The notes: generated from the letters alone by a model not told the origin. Counted from the first letter of the stretch, positions 17,046 through 25,634 are shown. The stretch: DNA of 29,156 bases from Pollutimonas sp036675955 (GCA_036675955.1 JAKFDW010000241.1:1-29156); one strand, 5' to 3'. Numbers and translations: made by a program.

Positions 17046-18455
17046 TCATACTGCCGCGAGCCGTTCCAGCACAAGGTCTTTGCCCAGGATGGCAAGCACT
17101 GCGCCTATGGCGGGTGTTTGCTTCTGGCCAGTGACGGCAAGACGCAAAGGGATGCCCAGCTTCGGCATTTTGACGCCGTGTTCGGCGAGCAGCGTCTTGA
17201 TCAGGGCGTCCAGCGATTCGGGTGTCCAATCCGGCAAGGCTTTTGCTTGTTGTTCGAAGTGCTTCAATAACACTTTGGCCTGTTCATCCAGGTGCTCGTC
17301 GCGCAGTTCGGCGGCGGCCGGCGTGTAGGGACCGCAAAAAAGCATTGCGCCGTCGGCCAGCTGGTTCAGCGTTTCGGCACGGTCTTTGAGCAAGGCCATG
17401 ACGGCCTGCAGGTCGACGGCTTGAGGATTGCCGTTATTCTTCCGTATGCGGGGTGCCACGCGCTCGGCCAGATCGGCATCGCTGCTGTTTTTAATGTAGT
17501 GAGCATTGACCCAGTTCAGTTTTTTGGGGTCCCATTGCGCAGCCGACTTGGTCAAGTTGCGCGTGTCAAACCACTCGACCAGCTGTTCGCGGGTGAACAG
17601 TTCATCGTTTCCGTGGCTCCAGCCCAGGCGCGCAAGGTAGTTGACCATGGCCTCCGGCAGGTAGCCGTCGTTGTCGTATTCCATGACGTTGACAGCGCCA
17701 TGCCGCTTGGAGAGCTTCTCGCCGTCGGGCCCCAGTATCATGGGGACGTGTCCGTACTCGGGCAGGGCGGCGCCCAGCGCGCGTAGAATATTGATCTGCC
17801 GCGGGGTGTTGTTCACGTGATCGTCGCCGCGCAATACATGCGTGATCTTCATGTCCCAGTCGTCGACGACCACGCAGAAATTATAGGTGGGTGTGCCGTC
17901 CGGCCTTGCGATGATCAGGTCATCGAGTTCGCTGTTGTCGAAGCTGATATGTCCCTTGACCAGGTCGTCCCATCCGGTGACTCCTTCCAGGGGGTTCTTG
18001 AAGCGCACGACTGGCTTGCGGTCGGCCGGGATGGCGGGCAAGGTCTTGCCGGTTTCCGGCCTCCATGTGCCGTCATAGCGCGGTTTCAGTCCGGCGGCGC
18101 GGGCTTTTTCGCGCATGGCCTCGACTTCTTCGGGGCTGCTGTAGCAGTAGTAGGCCTTGCCTTCTTCCAGCATGGTCTGCACGACTTCGCGGTAGCGGTC
18201 CATGCGCTGCATCTGGTAGAAAGGCCCTTCGTCGGGCTGCATGTCCAGCCACGCCATGCTGTCGAGTATGGCCTGGACGGCTTCGGGCGTGGAGCGTTCG
18301 AGGTCGGTGTCCTCGATGCGCAATACGAAGGTGCCTTTGTGATGTCGCGCAAAAGCCCATGAAAACAGGGCGGTGCGAGCACCGCCCAAATGCAGGTAAC
18401 CGGTGGGAGAAGGGGCGAAACGCGTGCGAACGGCGGAAGAAGTAGACGTGGTCAT
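17046..18455 (-). CDS. gltX: Glutamyl-tRNA synthetase
   Basis: Charges tRNA-Glu with glutamate in the cytoplasm; 469 aa, the standard bacterial length. Class I motifs are visible: FAPSPTGYLHLGGAR (14-27) contains the HIGH-type signature and KLSKR (247-251) is the KMSKS-type loop. The connective region holds VVVDDWDMKITHVLRGDDHVNNTPRQ. The anticodon-binding C-terminal helical domain extends from about 320. It is the discriminating GluRS form, not the truncated glutamyl-queuosine synthetase. The ATG at 18455 lacks a strong ribosome-binding site. It is divergent from the Pat-like gene (107 bp apart) and converges on the lipoprotein gene. Confidence 0.97.
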   Translation of the reverse strand: MTTSTSSAVRTRFAPSPTGYLHLGGARTALFSWAFARHHKGTFVLRIEDTDLERSTPEAVQAILDSMAWLDMQPDEGPFYQMQRMDRYREVVQTMLEEGKAYYCYSSPEEVEAMREKARAAGLKPRYDGTWRPETGKTLPAIPADRKPVVRFKNPLEGVTGWDDLVKGHISFDNSELDDLIIARPDGTPTYNFCVVVDDWDMKITHVLRGDDHVNNTPRQINILRALGAALPEYGHVPMILGPDGEKLSKRHGAVNVMEYDNDGYLPEAMVNYLARLGWSHGNDELFTREQLVEWFDTRNLTKSAAQWDPKKLNWVNAHYIKNSSDADLAERVAPRIRKNNGNPQAVDLQAVMALLKDRAETLNQLADGAMLFCGPYTPAAAELRDEHLDEQAKVLLKHFEQQAKALPDWTPESLDALIKTLLAEHGVKMPKLGIPLRLAVTGQKQTPAIGAVLAILGKDLVLERLAAV

Positions 18456-18562
18456 GGTAAGTCGTTAGGCTAGTCATGTGGCGGTATCGGCCGCATGCGC
18501 AGGAAAGTAGCAAGACGCCTATTTTAGAGTACACATCAATTTTCGCTTGAACCGGATAAAGT

Positions 18563-21043
18563 ATGCCTCGACATCGCCTTACCGCATTGTTCGAACCCAG
18601 CTCGCTCGTGGTACTGTCAGACCGCCCCTTGCCCATCGTGCACAGCGTCCCGCGTTCGCTGCAAAACACCATCACAATAGTCGACGCCGATCCCGCTCAA
18701 CCCATCGCTTTGCCCAAGGCGCTCAACGGGGTCAGCGAGGGATCGCGCGTAGACCAAGTCCTGCTTTGCGTCGCCCCGCAGCGCCTGCCCGAGGCGCTTG
18801 CAGCCATCAAATCCTGTCGACCCCGGTGCCTGACTGTCTTGCCCCATCACGCCGTGTCAGACGATCCTGTCGAAGATATGGTCTATTGCAGGACGTGGGG
18901 TCAGCTTAACGACTGCATGGTGCTGGGCCCGCGGTCTTTTGGCGTGCAACGCCCGCACCTGGGCATAAACCTGAGTCATGAACCGCACGTGGGGTTGGGC
19001 GGACGCGTTGCTCTGGTGGCGCAATCCCGCTCCATTACCGCATCGGTCCTGGATTGGGCCGAGGATGTCAGGCTGGGTTTTTCGGCGGTCGTGTCGCTGG
19101 GCGACGAAACCACTATCGATGTCTCCGAGGCGCTCGATTACCTTGCCATGGATCCGCGCACCGACAGCATTGCCCTGTATCTTGAAGAAACCTCGTCGTC
19201 GCGCCGCTTCACCAGTGCGCTGCGTGCCGCGGCAAGCGTCAAGCCGGTAATCGTGCTCAAGGTCGGCCACAACGCCGATGCGGCGTCCACCGAAGATGCG
19301 GTGTTCAACGTGCTCTTGCGCCGGGCGGGTGCGGTACGCATCCGCTATTTCGTGCAACTGTTTTCCGCCATCAAGGTTTTGGTCTACACACGGCATCCGC
19401 GCGGCCGCAAGATTGCGCTTTTTTCGAACGGCGATGGCGCGGCTCAGCTGGCGCTGGACGTCATGGGAGATACCGAAGCCGTATTCCGGGCCGAACTGGG
19501 CCAGGGCAGCATCAAGTCTCTGGATGCCCTGCTGGAAGAGGGCGGAAAAAGCCGGAATCCGGTCGTCACCTATGCCCCTTTGACGCCGGAGAAGGTCAAG
19601 CAAGTCATCGGTATCCTGGCTGACGACCCCGGTGTCGACGGAGTGCTGGTGCTGCTGGCGCCCGACCCCTTGTCCGACCTGCACAGTGTGGCGCGCCAAC
19701 TGGCCGATATATCGCCCGACTCGCGCAAGCCCATCATCACGTGCTTCATGGGGGATGCGTCAATGCGGGCGCTGCGCCATATCCTGGACAGCGCGGGCAC
19801 GCCTGCATTCCGGACCCCGGAGTCGGCGGCCAATGCTTTCGGAATACTGGCCTCCTATCATTACAACCAGACGCTGTCGCAACAGACCTTGCCGCCCGAA
19901 GCCTTGAGCAAGCCGCCGCGGCTGGACGAGGCGCGCGCGCTCGTGCGCGGCATCCAGAGCAAGCGCCGGCGCATCCTGACCGCGGACGAGTGCCGGGAAT
20001 TGCTGGACTGCTTCCACGTGCCTTTGCGCTATGCTGCCGGCGCCGAAGACGGCGTCGCCCAACCATCCGGGCAGCCCGACGACAGTCTGCCGATGTCTAT
20101 CCAGGTGCGGCGCGACGCCAAGTTCGGCCCTTACATTACATTCGGGCCCGGGGGACAGGACGCGCTGTTTGCGGGGGCCTATAGCGCCACCGAGCTGCCG
20201 CCGCTGAACAGCTATCTGGCCCGCCAGCTAGTCTTGCGCAGCAGCGTCTGGCAACATGGGCTTGCGCGTCAGTCCACGCCGGCCGCATTGGAACTTCTTC
20301 AGGAGACGCTGGAGCGGATATCCGAACTCATCAGCGAGTTGCCCTCGCTGGACTCGCTCATTATTGATCCGGTGTATGCCGACGACATGCAGATCGTCGC
20401 GCATGTCGTGCGCATCGAACTCACCAGCCAATCCATGCTTGTGCTGCCCGAGACGACGGGTTACCGGCATATGGCCATCCACCCGTATCCGCGCCGTCTG
20501 GTGCAATCCAAGACGTTCAAGGATGGCAGCCCGTGGATGCTGCGGCCTATACGCCCCGAAGACGCCGAACCGTTGCAGGAGTTTGTGCGGGGCCTCTCCG
20601 ACGAAGCCCGCTACATGCGCTTTGTCTCCATGATGCGCGAACTCACGCCCCGCATGCTCGCGCGCTATACCCGTATCGACTACGATCGCGAACTGGCTTT
20701 GGTGGCCACGGTGCAGGTGCCCAATCCCGAGCATCGCGGCCACCCGCGCGAGCAGATAATCGGGTTCGCGCATTATCTGCGCAATGCCGATGGGCGCGGC
20801 GCCGAATACGCCCTGGTCATTGGCGACGCATGGCAGCGCCGAGGGCTAGGCTCGCAGTTGATGGGCGGCCTTATCGAGGCTGCCCAATATCAGGGCCTTA
20901 CCTATATAGATGGGGTGGTGCTTGCCACGAACCGTCCCATGCTCAGCCTGATGAAGCACCTGGGCTTTCAGAACGACTACGACGCCGAAGATCCCACCAT
21001 GCGCCGGGTATGGCTGGACTTGGGTGAAACCCGACGCTCCTAG
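18563..21043 (+). CDS. Pat-type protein: degenerate acyl-CoA synthetase fused to GNAT acetyltransferase
   Basis: 826 aa, architecture of the protein lysine acetyltransferase Pat/PatZ (YfiQ), which acetylates enzymes such as acetyl-CoA synthetase. The N-terminal part (about 1-460) resembles ADP-forming acyl-CoA synthetase: a degraded CoA-binding domain, then GRVALVAQSRSITASVLDWA and GFSAVVSLGDETTIDVSEALDYLAMDPRTDSIALYLE. A divergent ATP-grasp-like region spans about 465-650. The C-terminal GNAT domain (about 655-822) has the acetyl-CoA loop QRRGLGSQL (758-766) and an E in AEYALVI. At the position where active synthetases have S-H-T-G-A-L, this protein reads AASTED (240-245), so the phospho-histidine is absent, as in Salmonella Pat. 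The start at 18563 is the first plausible ATG. Confidence 0.85.
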   Translation: MPRHRLTALFEPSSLVVLSDRPLPIVHSVPRSLQNTITIVDADPAQPIALPKALNGVSEGSRVDQVLLCVAPQRLPEALAAIKSCRPRCLTVLPHHAVSDDPVEDMVYCRTWGQLNDCMVLGPRSFGVQRPHLGINLSHEPHVGLGGRVALVAQSRSITASVLDWAEDVRLGFSAVVSLGDETTIDVSEALDYLAMDPRTDSIALYLEETSSSRRFTSALRAAASVKPVIVLKVGHNADAASTEDAVFNVLLRRAGAVRIRYFVQLFSAIKVLVYTRHPRGRKIALFSNGDGAAQLALDVMGDTEAVFRAELGQGSIKSLDALLEEGGKSRNPVVTYAPLTPEKVKQVIGILADDPGVDGVLVLLAPDPLSDLHSVARQLADISPDSRKPIITCFMGDASMRALRHILDSAGTPAFRTPESAANAFGILASYHYNQTLSQQTLPPEALSKPPRLDEARALVRGIQSKRRRILTADECRELLDCFHVPLRYAAGAEDGVAQPSGQPDDSLPMSIQVRRDAKFGPYITFGPGGQDALFAGAYSATELPPLNSYLARQLVLRSSVWQHGLARQSTPAALELLQETLERISELISELPSLDSLIIDPVYADDMQIVAHVVRIELTSQSMLVLPETTGYRHMAIHPYPRRLVQSKTFKDGSPWMLRPIRPEDAEPLQEFVRGLSDEARYMRFVSMMRELTPRMLARYTRIDYDRELALVATVQVPNPEHRGHPREQIIGFAHYLRNADGRGAEYALVIGDAWQRRGLGSQLMGGLIEAAQYQGLTYIDGVVLATNRPMLSLMKHLGFQNDYDAEDPTMRRVWLDLGETRRS

Positions 21044-21717
21044 CGTTGATTCAAAACCTTGCGCAAGAAGGCCGCGATATCGGCGACTTCTTCAAGGCAT
21101 ACCGAATGCGGCATCGGGTAGGTGTGCCAGTCTACTTTGTAGCCCAGCTCGAGCAACTTTTGATGCGTAGCCTGGGCGCGCGGGAAAACGACTACCGGAT
21201 CGTTGGTGCCATGCGCCAGGAAAATGGGAGTAGCCTGGTTGGCAGGGTGCCGCTCGGCTTCGAACAGGCTTGCCAGCGGCAAGTAACCCGACAGTCCGAT
21301 GATGCCGGCCAGCTTGCTGTCCAGGCGTAATCCTGTTTGCAGCGCCATGGCGCAGCCCTGCGAAAATCCGGCCAGAATGATTTTGTCGCTGGGGATTCCG
21401 CGCTGGTTTTCACGCGAGATCAATGCTTCGACGGCCGTCTGGGACTGGCGCACACCGTTTTCGTCTTCACGCGAAACCAGGTCTGGAATGAAAATGTCAT
21501 ACCAGGCGCGCATGGCCATGCCGTTGTTGATGGTTACCGGCTGAACGGGCGCGTGGGGAAATACGAAGCGGATCGGTGGTGCATCCTGCAGTTCCAGTTC
21601 GGGAACCAACGGTGCGAAGTCATGGCCGTCGGCGCCCAGGCCGTGCAGCCAGATTACTGCGTGGCCGGGGTTCCGCCCGGTTTCAATTTCCAGGCATTCG
21701 AGTAGGGGTGAGCTCAT
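21040..21717 (-). CDS. Alpha/beta-hydrolase carboxylesterase (phospholipase/carboxylesterase family)
   Basis: Cytoplasmic serine hydrolase of the carboxylesterase/lysophospholipase-like family (Abhydrolase_2), 225 aa. The catalytic triad is readable: nucleophile S119 in GFSQG, D173 in THGTNDP-like AHGTNDP, and H204 in MPHSV. The oxyanion-hole motif is WLHGLGADGHDF near 23-34. No signal peptide is seen. The natural substrate is unknown; homologues hydrolyse short-chain esters. Its ATG overlaps the darP stop by 3 nt (TGA within ATGA), showing translational coupling. Its stop shares the palindrome CTAG with the stop of the convergent Pat-like gene. Confidence 0.92.
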   Translation of the reverse strand: MSSPLLECLEIETGRNPGHAVIWLHGLGADGHDFAPLVPELELQDAPPIRFVFPHAPVQPVTINNGMAMRAWYDIFIPDLVSREDENGVRQSQTAVEALISRENQRGIPSDKIILAGFSQGCAMALQTGLRLDSKLAGIIGLSGYLPLASLFEAERHPANQATPIFLAHGTNDPVVVFPRAQATHQKLLELGYKVDWHTYPMPHSVCLEEVADIAAFLRKVLNQR

Positions 21718-22271
21718 TTCTGTTCCGTGGAGTCGTTGAGTGCCTTGATGGCCTGAAACAAAGCGCGATAGTGCTTGCGCTGGGGGTCCTGCCCGGCCTG
21801 CAGCGCGGCGTTGTTCTGCGCTTCCTTGCGGCTGGCGCGTATCAGCGTGCGAAGATGCTGGATATCAGCGCCGGGGTAGGCGTCAAGCAAGCCGGTAAGT
21901 GCGTCGTCATCTTTAAGCAGCAGTTCCCGGAGCGCTTCAAGCCGGTGCATGGCAAGCGTTTCTTCGCGTGAACCGTTTTCCCAGATGTCGAGCTGCGTAC
22001 GTATGGCATCGGCATCGGCATTGCGCATCAATTTTCCGACATAGTGGATTTGCCGGCGCAGGCCTTCGCGGCTGGTTGTGCGCTGTGCTTGCCGGACGGC
22101 TTCATAAAGGTTCTCCGACAGGGGCAGCTGCTTGAGGCGGTCGGTGGATAGCTCGACCAGTTTTTTGCCCAGATCCTGCAGTTCGAGCATGTCGCGCTTT
22201 ACTTGCGATTTGCTGGGCCTGTCGTAGCCGTGATCAGCCGGTTCGTCGGTATTTTCGGGGATGTTTGGCAT
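21714..22271 (-). CDS. darP: Ribosome-associated protein DarP/YjgA (DUF615)
   Basis: Homologue of E. coli YjgA/DarP, which associates with 50S precursors and aids large-subunit maturation. It is 185 aa from the ATG at 22271 (MPNIPENTDEPADHGYDRPSKSQVKRDMLELQDLGKKLVELS), within the family range. The conserved PSKSQ-KR-M--LQ-LG--L block and the R-E-G-RRQ-HY-GKLMR block are both present. The C-terminus is helical and basic (LIRASRKEAQ...RKHYRALFQAIK). An upstream in-frame start at 22343 would overlap pmbA and is rejected. It is divergent from pmbA (60 bp), the same pairing as in E. coli, and is coupled to the esterase downstream. Confidence 0.93.
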   Translation of the reverse strand: MPNIPENTDEPADHGYDRPSKSQVKRDMLELQDLGKKLVELSTDRLKQLPLSENLYEAVRQAQRTTSREGLRRQIHYVGKLMRNADADAIRTQLDIWENGSREETLAMHRLEALRELLLKDDDALTGLLDAYPGADIQHLRTLIRASRKEAQNNAALQAGQDPQRKHYRALFQAIKALNDSTEQK

Positions 22272-22331
22272 GGGAGTCAAAAAAGTGTTCTTTAATTGGC
22301 TATGATAACCGTCTAACTTGAAAGAGCAGCA

Positions 22332-23702
22332 ATGAGCGACCAACCCACATCTTATCTACCTATATCTGAAAACCAGACCCGTTTCCGTGAATTGGTCAGC
22401 GATGCGCTGAAACATGCCAAATCCCTGGGGGCGTCGGACGCTGCCGCGGAAATTTCCGAAAGCCGCGGATTGTCCGTATCGGTGCGCCGCAAAGACATCG
22501 AGACGGTGGAGCAGACCAGGGACCGTTCGCTGGACCTCACGGTTTTCGCCGGAAACCGTCGCGGCTCGGCCTCCACCTCCGACTTTTCCGCGCAGGCTAT
22601 ACGCGAGACCGTCGAAGCGGCCTGGCACATTGCCCGCTACACCGCGGCCGACCCGGCCGCGGGCCTGCCCGATGCCGACCAGCTCGCCACTTCCGCCCAT
22701 CGCGATCTTCAGTTGCACCATCCATGGGACATCACGGCCGAGGACGCCGCCAAACTGGCCATCCAGGCCGAGCGCGCGGCACACGCCACCAGTCCGCTCA
22801 TCACCAACACTGACGGCGCATCCGTCGATACGTACGAAGGCCATTTCGTATTGGGAAACAGCCGCGGTTTCATGGGCGGATATCCGTACACGCGGCATAG
22901 TCTGTCGGTCGCGCCCATTGCAGGCCGGGGCAACAATATGCAGCGGGACTACTGGTACACATCGGCGCGCGCCCCGGAACAATTGTCGGATCCGGCCGCG
23001 GTGGGTCGCTACGCGGCCGAGCGCACGCTGTCGCGCATGTCGGCCCGGCGTATAAAAACGGGCCGGTTTCCGGTCCTGTTCGAAGCGCCCCTGGCAGTGG
23101 GCCTGGTTGGCGCGCTGGTGCAAGCCACCAGCGGGGGGGCTTTGTATCGAAAGGCCAGTTTCTTGCTCGATTCACTGGGCAAGCCGGTTCTGTCGGACCA
23201 TATCGATATTTCCGAAGATCCCCATATCCCGGGCGCCATGGGCAGTTCGCCATTCGATAGCGAGGGCGTGCTCACGCGGCCGCGCGAGGTCGTCGCCGCC
23301 GGCGTGCTGAACGGCTATTTCTTGTCTACCTATACGGCGCGCAAGCTGGGCATGACCACTACCGGCAATGCGGGCGGTTCGCATAACCTGCGGCTCGAGT
23401 CGCGGCTTACCCAGCCCACCGACGACTTCCGTGCGATGCTCCGCAAGCTCGGTACGGGCTTTCTGGTCACCGAGCTCATAGGCCAGGGCGTCAACTATGT
23501 CAGTGGCGATTATTCGCGCGGCGCCTTCGGCTATTGGGTAAAAAACGGCGAGATTCAGCATGCTGTCCAAGAGATCACCATTGCGGGCAATCTGGCCGAT
23601 ATGTTCCGCCAGATCGTGGCAGTTGGCGCCGACACGATCACGCGCGGCTCCAAGACGACCGGATCGATCCTGATCGAACAGATGTCGATTGCAGGGCAGT
23701 AA
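22332..23702 (+). CDS. pmbA: Metalloprotease-like PmbA/TldE
   Basis: Partner of TldD in the TldD/TldE protease, which matures microcin B17, degrades the CcdA antitoxin and trims peptides. It is 456 aa (E. coli 450). Recognisable blocks are AEISESRGLSVSVRRKDIETVEQTRDRSLDLTVF near the N-terminus, ARRIKTGRFPVLFEAPLAVGLVGALVQATSGGALYRKASFL in the middle, and the C-terminal RLESRLTQP...TELIGQGVNYVSGDYSRGAFGYWVKNGEIQHAVQEITIAGNL. There is no HExxxH motif, as expected for TldE; the metal site is on TldD, which is not in this window. GAGC-type spacing upstream of ATG 22332 is weak. Confidence 0.96.
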   Translation: MSDQPTSYLPISENQTRFRELVSDALKHAKSLGASDAAAEISESRGLSVSVRRKDIETVEQTRDRSLDLTVFAGNRRGSASTSDFSAQAIRETVEAAWHIARYTAADPAAGLPDADQLATSAHRDLQLHHPWDITAEDAAKLAIQAERAAHATSPLITNTDGASVDTYEGHFVLGNSRGFMGGYPYTRHSLSVAPIAGRGNNMQRDYWYTSARAPEQLSDPAAVGRYAAERTLSRMSARRIKTGRFPVLFEAPLAVGLVGALVQATSGGALYRKASFLLDSLGKPVLSDHIDISEDPHIPGAMGSSPFDSEGVLTRPREVVAAGVLNGYFLSTYTARKLGMTTTGNAGGSHNLRLESRLTQPTDDFRAMLRKLGTGFLVTELIGQGVNYVSGDYSRGAFGYWVKNGEIQHAVQEITIAGNLADMFRQIVAVGADTITRGSKTTGSILIEQMSIAGQ

Positions 23703-23762
23703 CGGTAGCGCCAGTTTTTTCGACAACAGCGTGGGCAAAGGATTCTCAGGGTTTTACCCTCG

Positions 23763-23790
23763 TTACAAGAAGTGCAACGCGGTGTAATAT
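23763..23790 (+). promoter_or_regulatory. Possible promoter of the TRAP binding-protein gene
   Basis: TTACAA (23763-23768) and TAATAT (23785-23790) lie 16 bp apart, four of six matches each, about 55 bp before the start codon. Suggestive only. Confidence 0.3.
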
Positions 23791-23843
23791 CCGGAGTGGA
23801 ATTTTTACCGTACAAAATAATCGAATGCCGAAAGGAGTTCTTA

Positions 23844-24944
23844 ATGCAGCGTCGTTCATTCCTTAAAAAAGCAGGCCTGGGCGCCATGGCCGGCTCAGCC
23901 GCCGTGGCTGCACCCGTGTTTGCGCAAAGCAATCCCAAAATCAGCTGGAAAATGACTTCCACCTATGGGCCTTCAACGCCTGCGCTCTACAACACGGCGC
24001 AAACGTTCTGCAAGATGGTTGAAGAGGCCTCCGACGGAAACTTTTCTATCCGCCTGTATCCGGTCGGCGAAATCGTGCCCGGTTTCGGCGTCATGGACGC
24101 GGTGGGCAACCGTACTGTCGAATGCGGCCAGACGGCATCGTATTATTACTACGGCAAAGATCCTTCCTTCTGTTTCGACACCGCCGTACCTTTCGGTCTG
24201 AACGCACGCCAGATGTACTCCTGGATGTACGAGGGCGACGGTCTCAAGCTGACTCGTGAATTGTTCGCGCCCCGTCACATCATCAATTTCCCCTTGGGTA
24301 ATACCGGCACGCAAATGGGCGGCTGGTATCGCAAGGAGATCAAATCCGTAGCCGATCTCCAGGGCCTCAAAATGCGTACCGCCGGCTTCGCTGGCGAAGT
24401 GCTTTCGCGCATGGGCGTCGTGCCCCAGCAAATCCCTCCCGGCGATATCTACCCATCGCTCGAGAAAGGCACGCTTGACGCCGTCGAGTTCGTCGGTCCT
24501 GTCGACGACGAAAAGCTGGGCTTCCAGAAGGTTGCCAAGTACTACTACTATCCGGGCTGGTGGGAAGGTTCCGCCCAGGTTTCGCTTTACGTAAACGACG
24601 AAGCCTTGAACAGCCTGCCGAAAAGCTACCAGTCCTTGGTCGACACTGCGTCGCGCGCCGCCGGTGGCCAAATGCTGGGCTCTTACGACGCCAACAATCC
24701 AGCAGCGCTGCGCCGCCTGATTGGTGCGGGTGCCGTTCTCAAGGCATTCCCGCGCGACGTCATGGATGCTTCGTTCAAGGCCTCCAACGAACTCTACAAA
24801 GAGTTCAGCGACAAAAACCCCATGTTCAAGAAAATCCACGACAACTACATGGGCTTCCGCGACAGCCTGGTGCCATGGTTCCGCGTTGCTGAAGGTTCTT
24901 ACGACAATTACCTTGGTATTGCCCTGGCCAACCAGAAGAAATAA
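23844..24944 (+). CDS. TRAP transporter substrate-binding protein (DctP/TakP-like), Tat-exported
   Basis: Periplasmic receptor of a tripartite ATP-independent periplasmic transporter, 366 aa. The N-terminus QRRSFLKKAGLGAMAGSAAVAAPVFA is a twin-arginine signal (RRSFLK) ending near residue 27. The mature protein shows the DctP fold signatures: R178 in LKMRTAGFAGE, the carboxylate-binding arginine of the family, and the EKGTLDAVEFVGPVDDEKLGF hinge (about 207-226). These and YYYYPGWWEG resemble TakP, a 2-oxo-acid binder; the substrate here is inferred to be an organic acid. AAAGGAG (23831-23837) supports the start; a longer frame from 23772 is rejected. No DctQ or DctM membrane genes are adjacent. 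Confidence 0.92.
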   Translation: MQRRSFLKKAGLGAMAGSAAVAAPVFAQSNPKISWKMTSTYGPSTPALYNTAQTFCKMVEEASDGNFSIRLYPVGEIVPGFGVMDAVGNRTVECGQTASYYYYGKDPSFCFDTAVPFGLNARQMYSWMYEGDGLKLTRELFAPRHIINFPLGNTGTQMGGWYRKEIKSVADLQGLKMRTAGFAGEVLSRMGVVPQQIPPGDIYPSLEKGTLDAVEFVGPVDDEKLGFQKVAKYYYYPGWWEGSAQVSLYVNDEALNSLPKSYQSLVDTASRAAGGQMLGSYDANNPAALRRLIGAGAVLKAFPRDVMDASFKASNELYKEFSDKNPMFKKIHDNYMGFRDSLVPWFRVAEGSYDNYLGIALANQKK

Positions 24945-24985
24945 ATACCTTCGTTTCGGCTTATAAGCCGTTGCACAGGCATTGC

Positions 24986-25033
24986 ACCCCAAAAAAGCCG
25001 AATTGCCCTGCGGTTTTTTTGGGGTTGTTTTTT
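24986..25033 (+). terminator. Intrinsic terminator after the TRAP binding-protein gene
   Basis: ACCCCAAAAAAGCCG (24986-25000) pairs with CGGTTTTTTTGGGGT (25011-25025) over 15 positions with one G-T pair and a 10-nt loop. A run of six Ts (25028-25033) follows. It separates this gene from the rplM promoter. Confidence 0.85.
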
Positions 25034-25051
25034 GGCGACTCATCCGACATG

Positions 25052-25081
25052 TTGAAAATCGCCTAAGTATGTTAAGATTAT
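25052..25081 (+). promoter_or_regulatory. Probable promoter of rplM-rpsI
   Basis: TTGAAA (25052-25057) is a good -35. A -10 is less clear: TAAGAT (25073-25078, 15-bp spacing) or GATTAT (25076-25081, 18-bp spacing). The leader to rplM would be over 100 nt, which leaves room for the hairpin at 25134-25157. Confidence 0.45.
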
Positions 25082-25133
25082 GGGCTTTTCTGGCTGATTT
25101 GCACGGGCGAAGTACAACGCTTAGGCATGGTTA

Positions 25134-25157
25134 TCGTCAGAAAACACGGCCTGACGA
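25134..25157 (+). promoter_or_regulatory. Hairpin in the rplM leader
   Basis: TCGTCAG (25134-25140) pairs with CTGACGA (25151-25157) around a 10-nt loop, 40 nt before the rplM start. In E. coli the L13 protein represses its own operon through the leader; whether this stem serves that role here is unknown. Confidence 0.4.
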
Positions 25158-25196
25158 ATGTCCGCCAGGCTTATTTTTGAATATTTAGGAACCATC

Positions 25197-25625
25197 ATGA
25201 AGACCTTTGTGGCCAAGCCGCAGGAAGTCCAACGTGACTGGTACGTGATTGACGCCAAGGGCAAAGTCCTCGGTCGTGTGGCCAGCGAAGTCGCACGTCG
25301 TTTGCGCGGCAAGCATAAGCCAGAATTCACGCCCCACGTTGACACCGGCGATTACATCGTCATTATCAATGCTTCGGAAATTGTTGTCACAGGCAACAAG
25401 GCCCAAGACAAAAAATATTATCGTCACTCGGGATACCCCGGCGGCGTTACTGAAACCACCTTCGAGAAAATGCAACAGCGTTTTCCTGGTCGTGCAATCC
25501 AGAAAGCCGTAAAAGGCATGCTGCCCAAAGGGCCGCTGGGTTATGCAATGGCCAAGAAACTCAAGGTTTATGCCGGCGCCGAGCATCCTCATTCAGCTCA
25601 GCAGCCCAAACCGCTGGAATTCTAA
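25197..25625 (+). CDS. rplM: 50S ribosomal protein L13
   Basis: Early-assembly protein of the large ribosomal subunit. It is 142 aa, identical in length to E. coli L13, from MKTFVAKPQEVQRDWYVIDAKGKVLGRVASEVA to HPHSAQQPKPLEF. The conserved block VIINASEIVVTGNKAQDKKYYRHSGYPGG is intact. The ATG at 25197 has TAGGA six bases away; an upstream in-frame ATG at 25158 would add 13 residues foreign to L13. rpsI follows after 9 nt, the universal rplM-rpsI operon. Confidence 0.98.
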   Translation: MKTFVAKPQEVQRDWYVIDAKGKVLGRVASEVARRLRGKHKPEFTPHVDTGDYIVIINASEIVVTGNKAQDKKYYRHSGYPGGVTETTFEKMQQRFPGRAIQKAVKGMLPKGPLGYAMAKKLKVYAGAEHPHSAQQPKPLEF

Positions 25626-25634
25626 GGATAGGTC

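Noticed and set aside
18456..18562. Search for a tRNA gene near gltX, where one is often found
   Set aside because: No cloverleaf-forming sequence was seen in this 107-bp gap; it only holds the divergent promoters.
23973..25043. 356-codon minus-strand frame opposite the TRAP binding protein
   Set aside because: Antisense of a recognised gene, and it would begin inside the terminator region of that gene.
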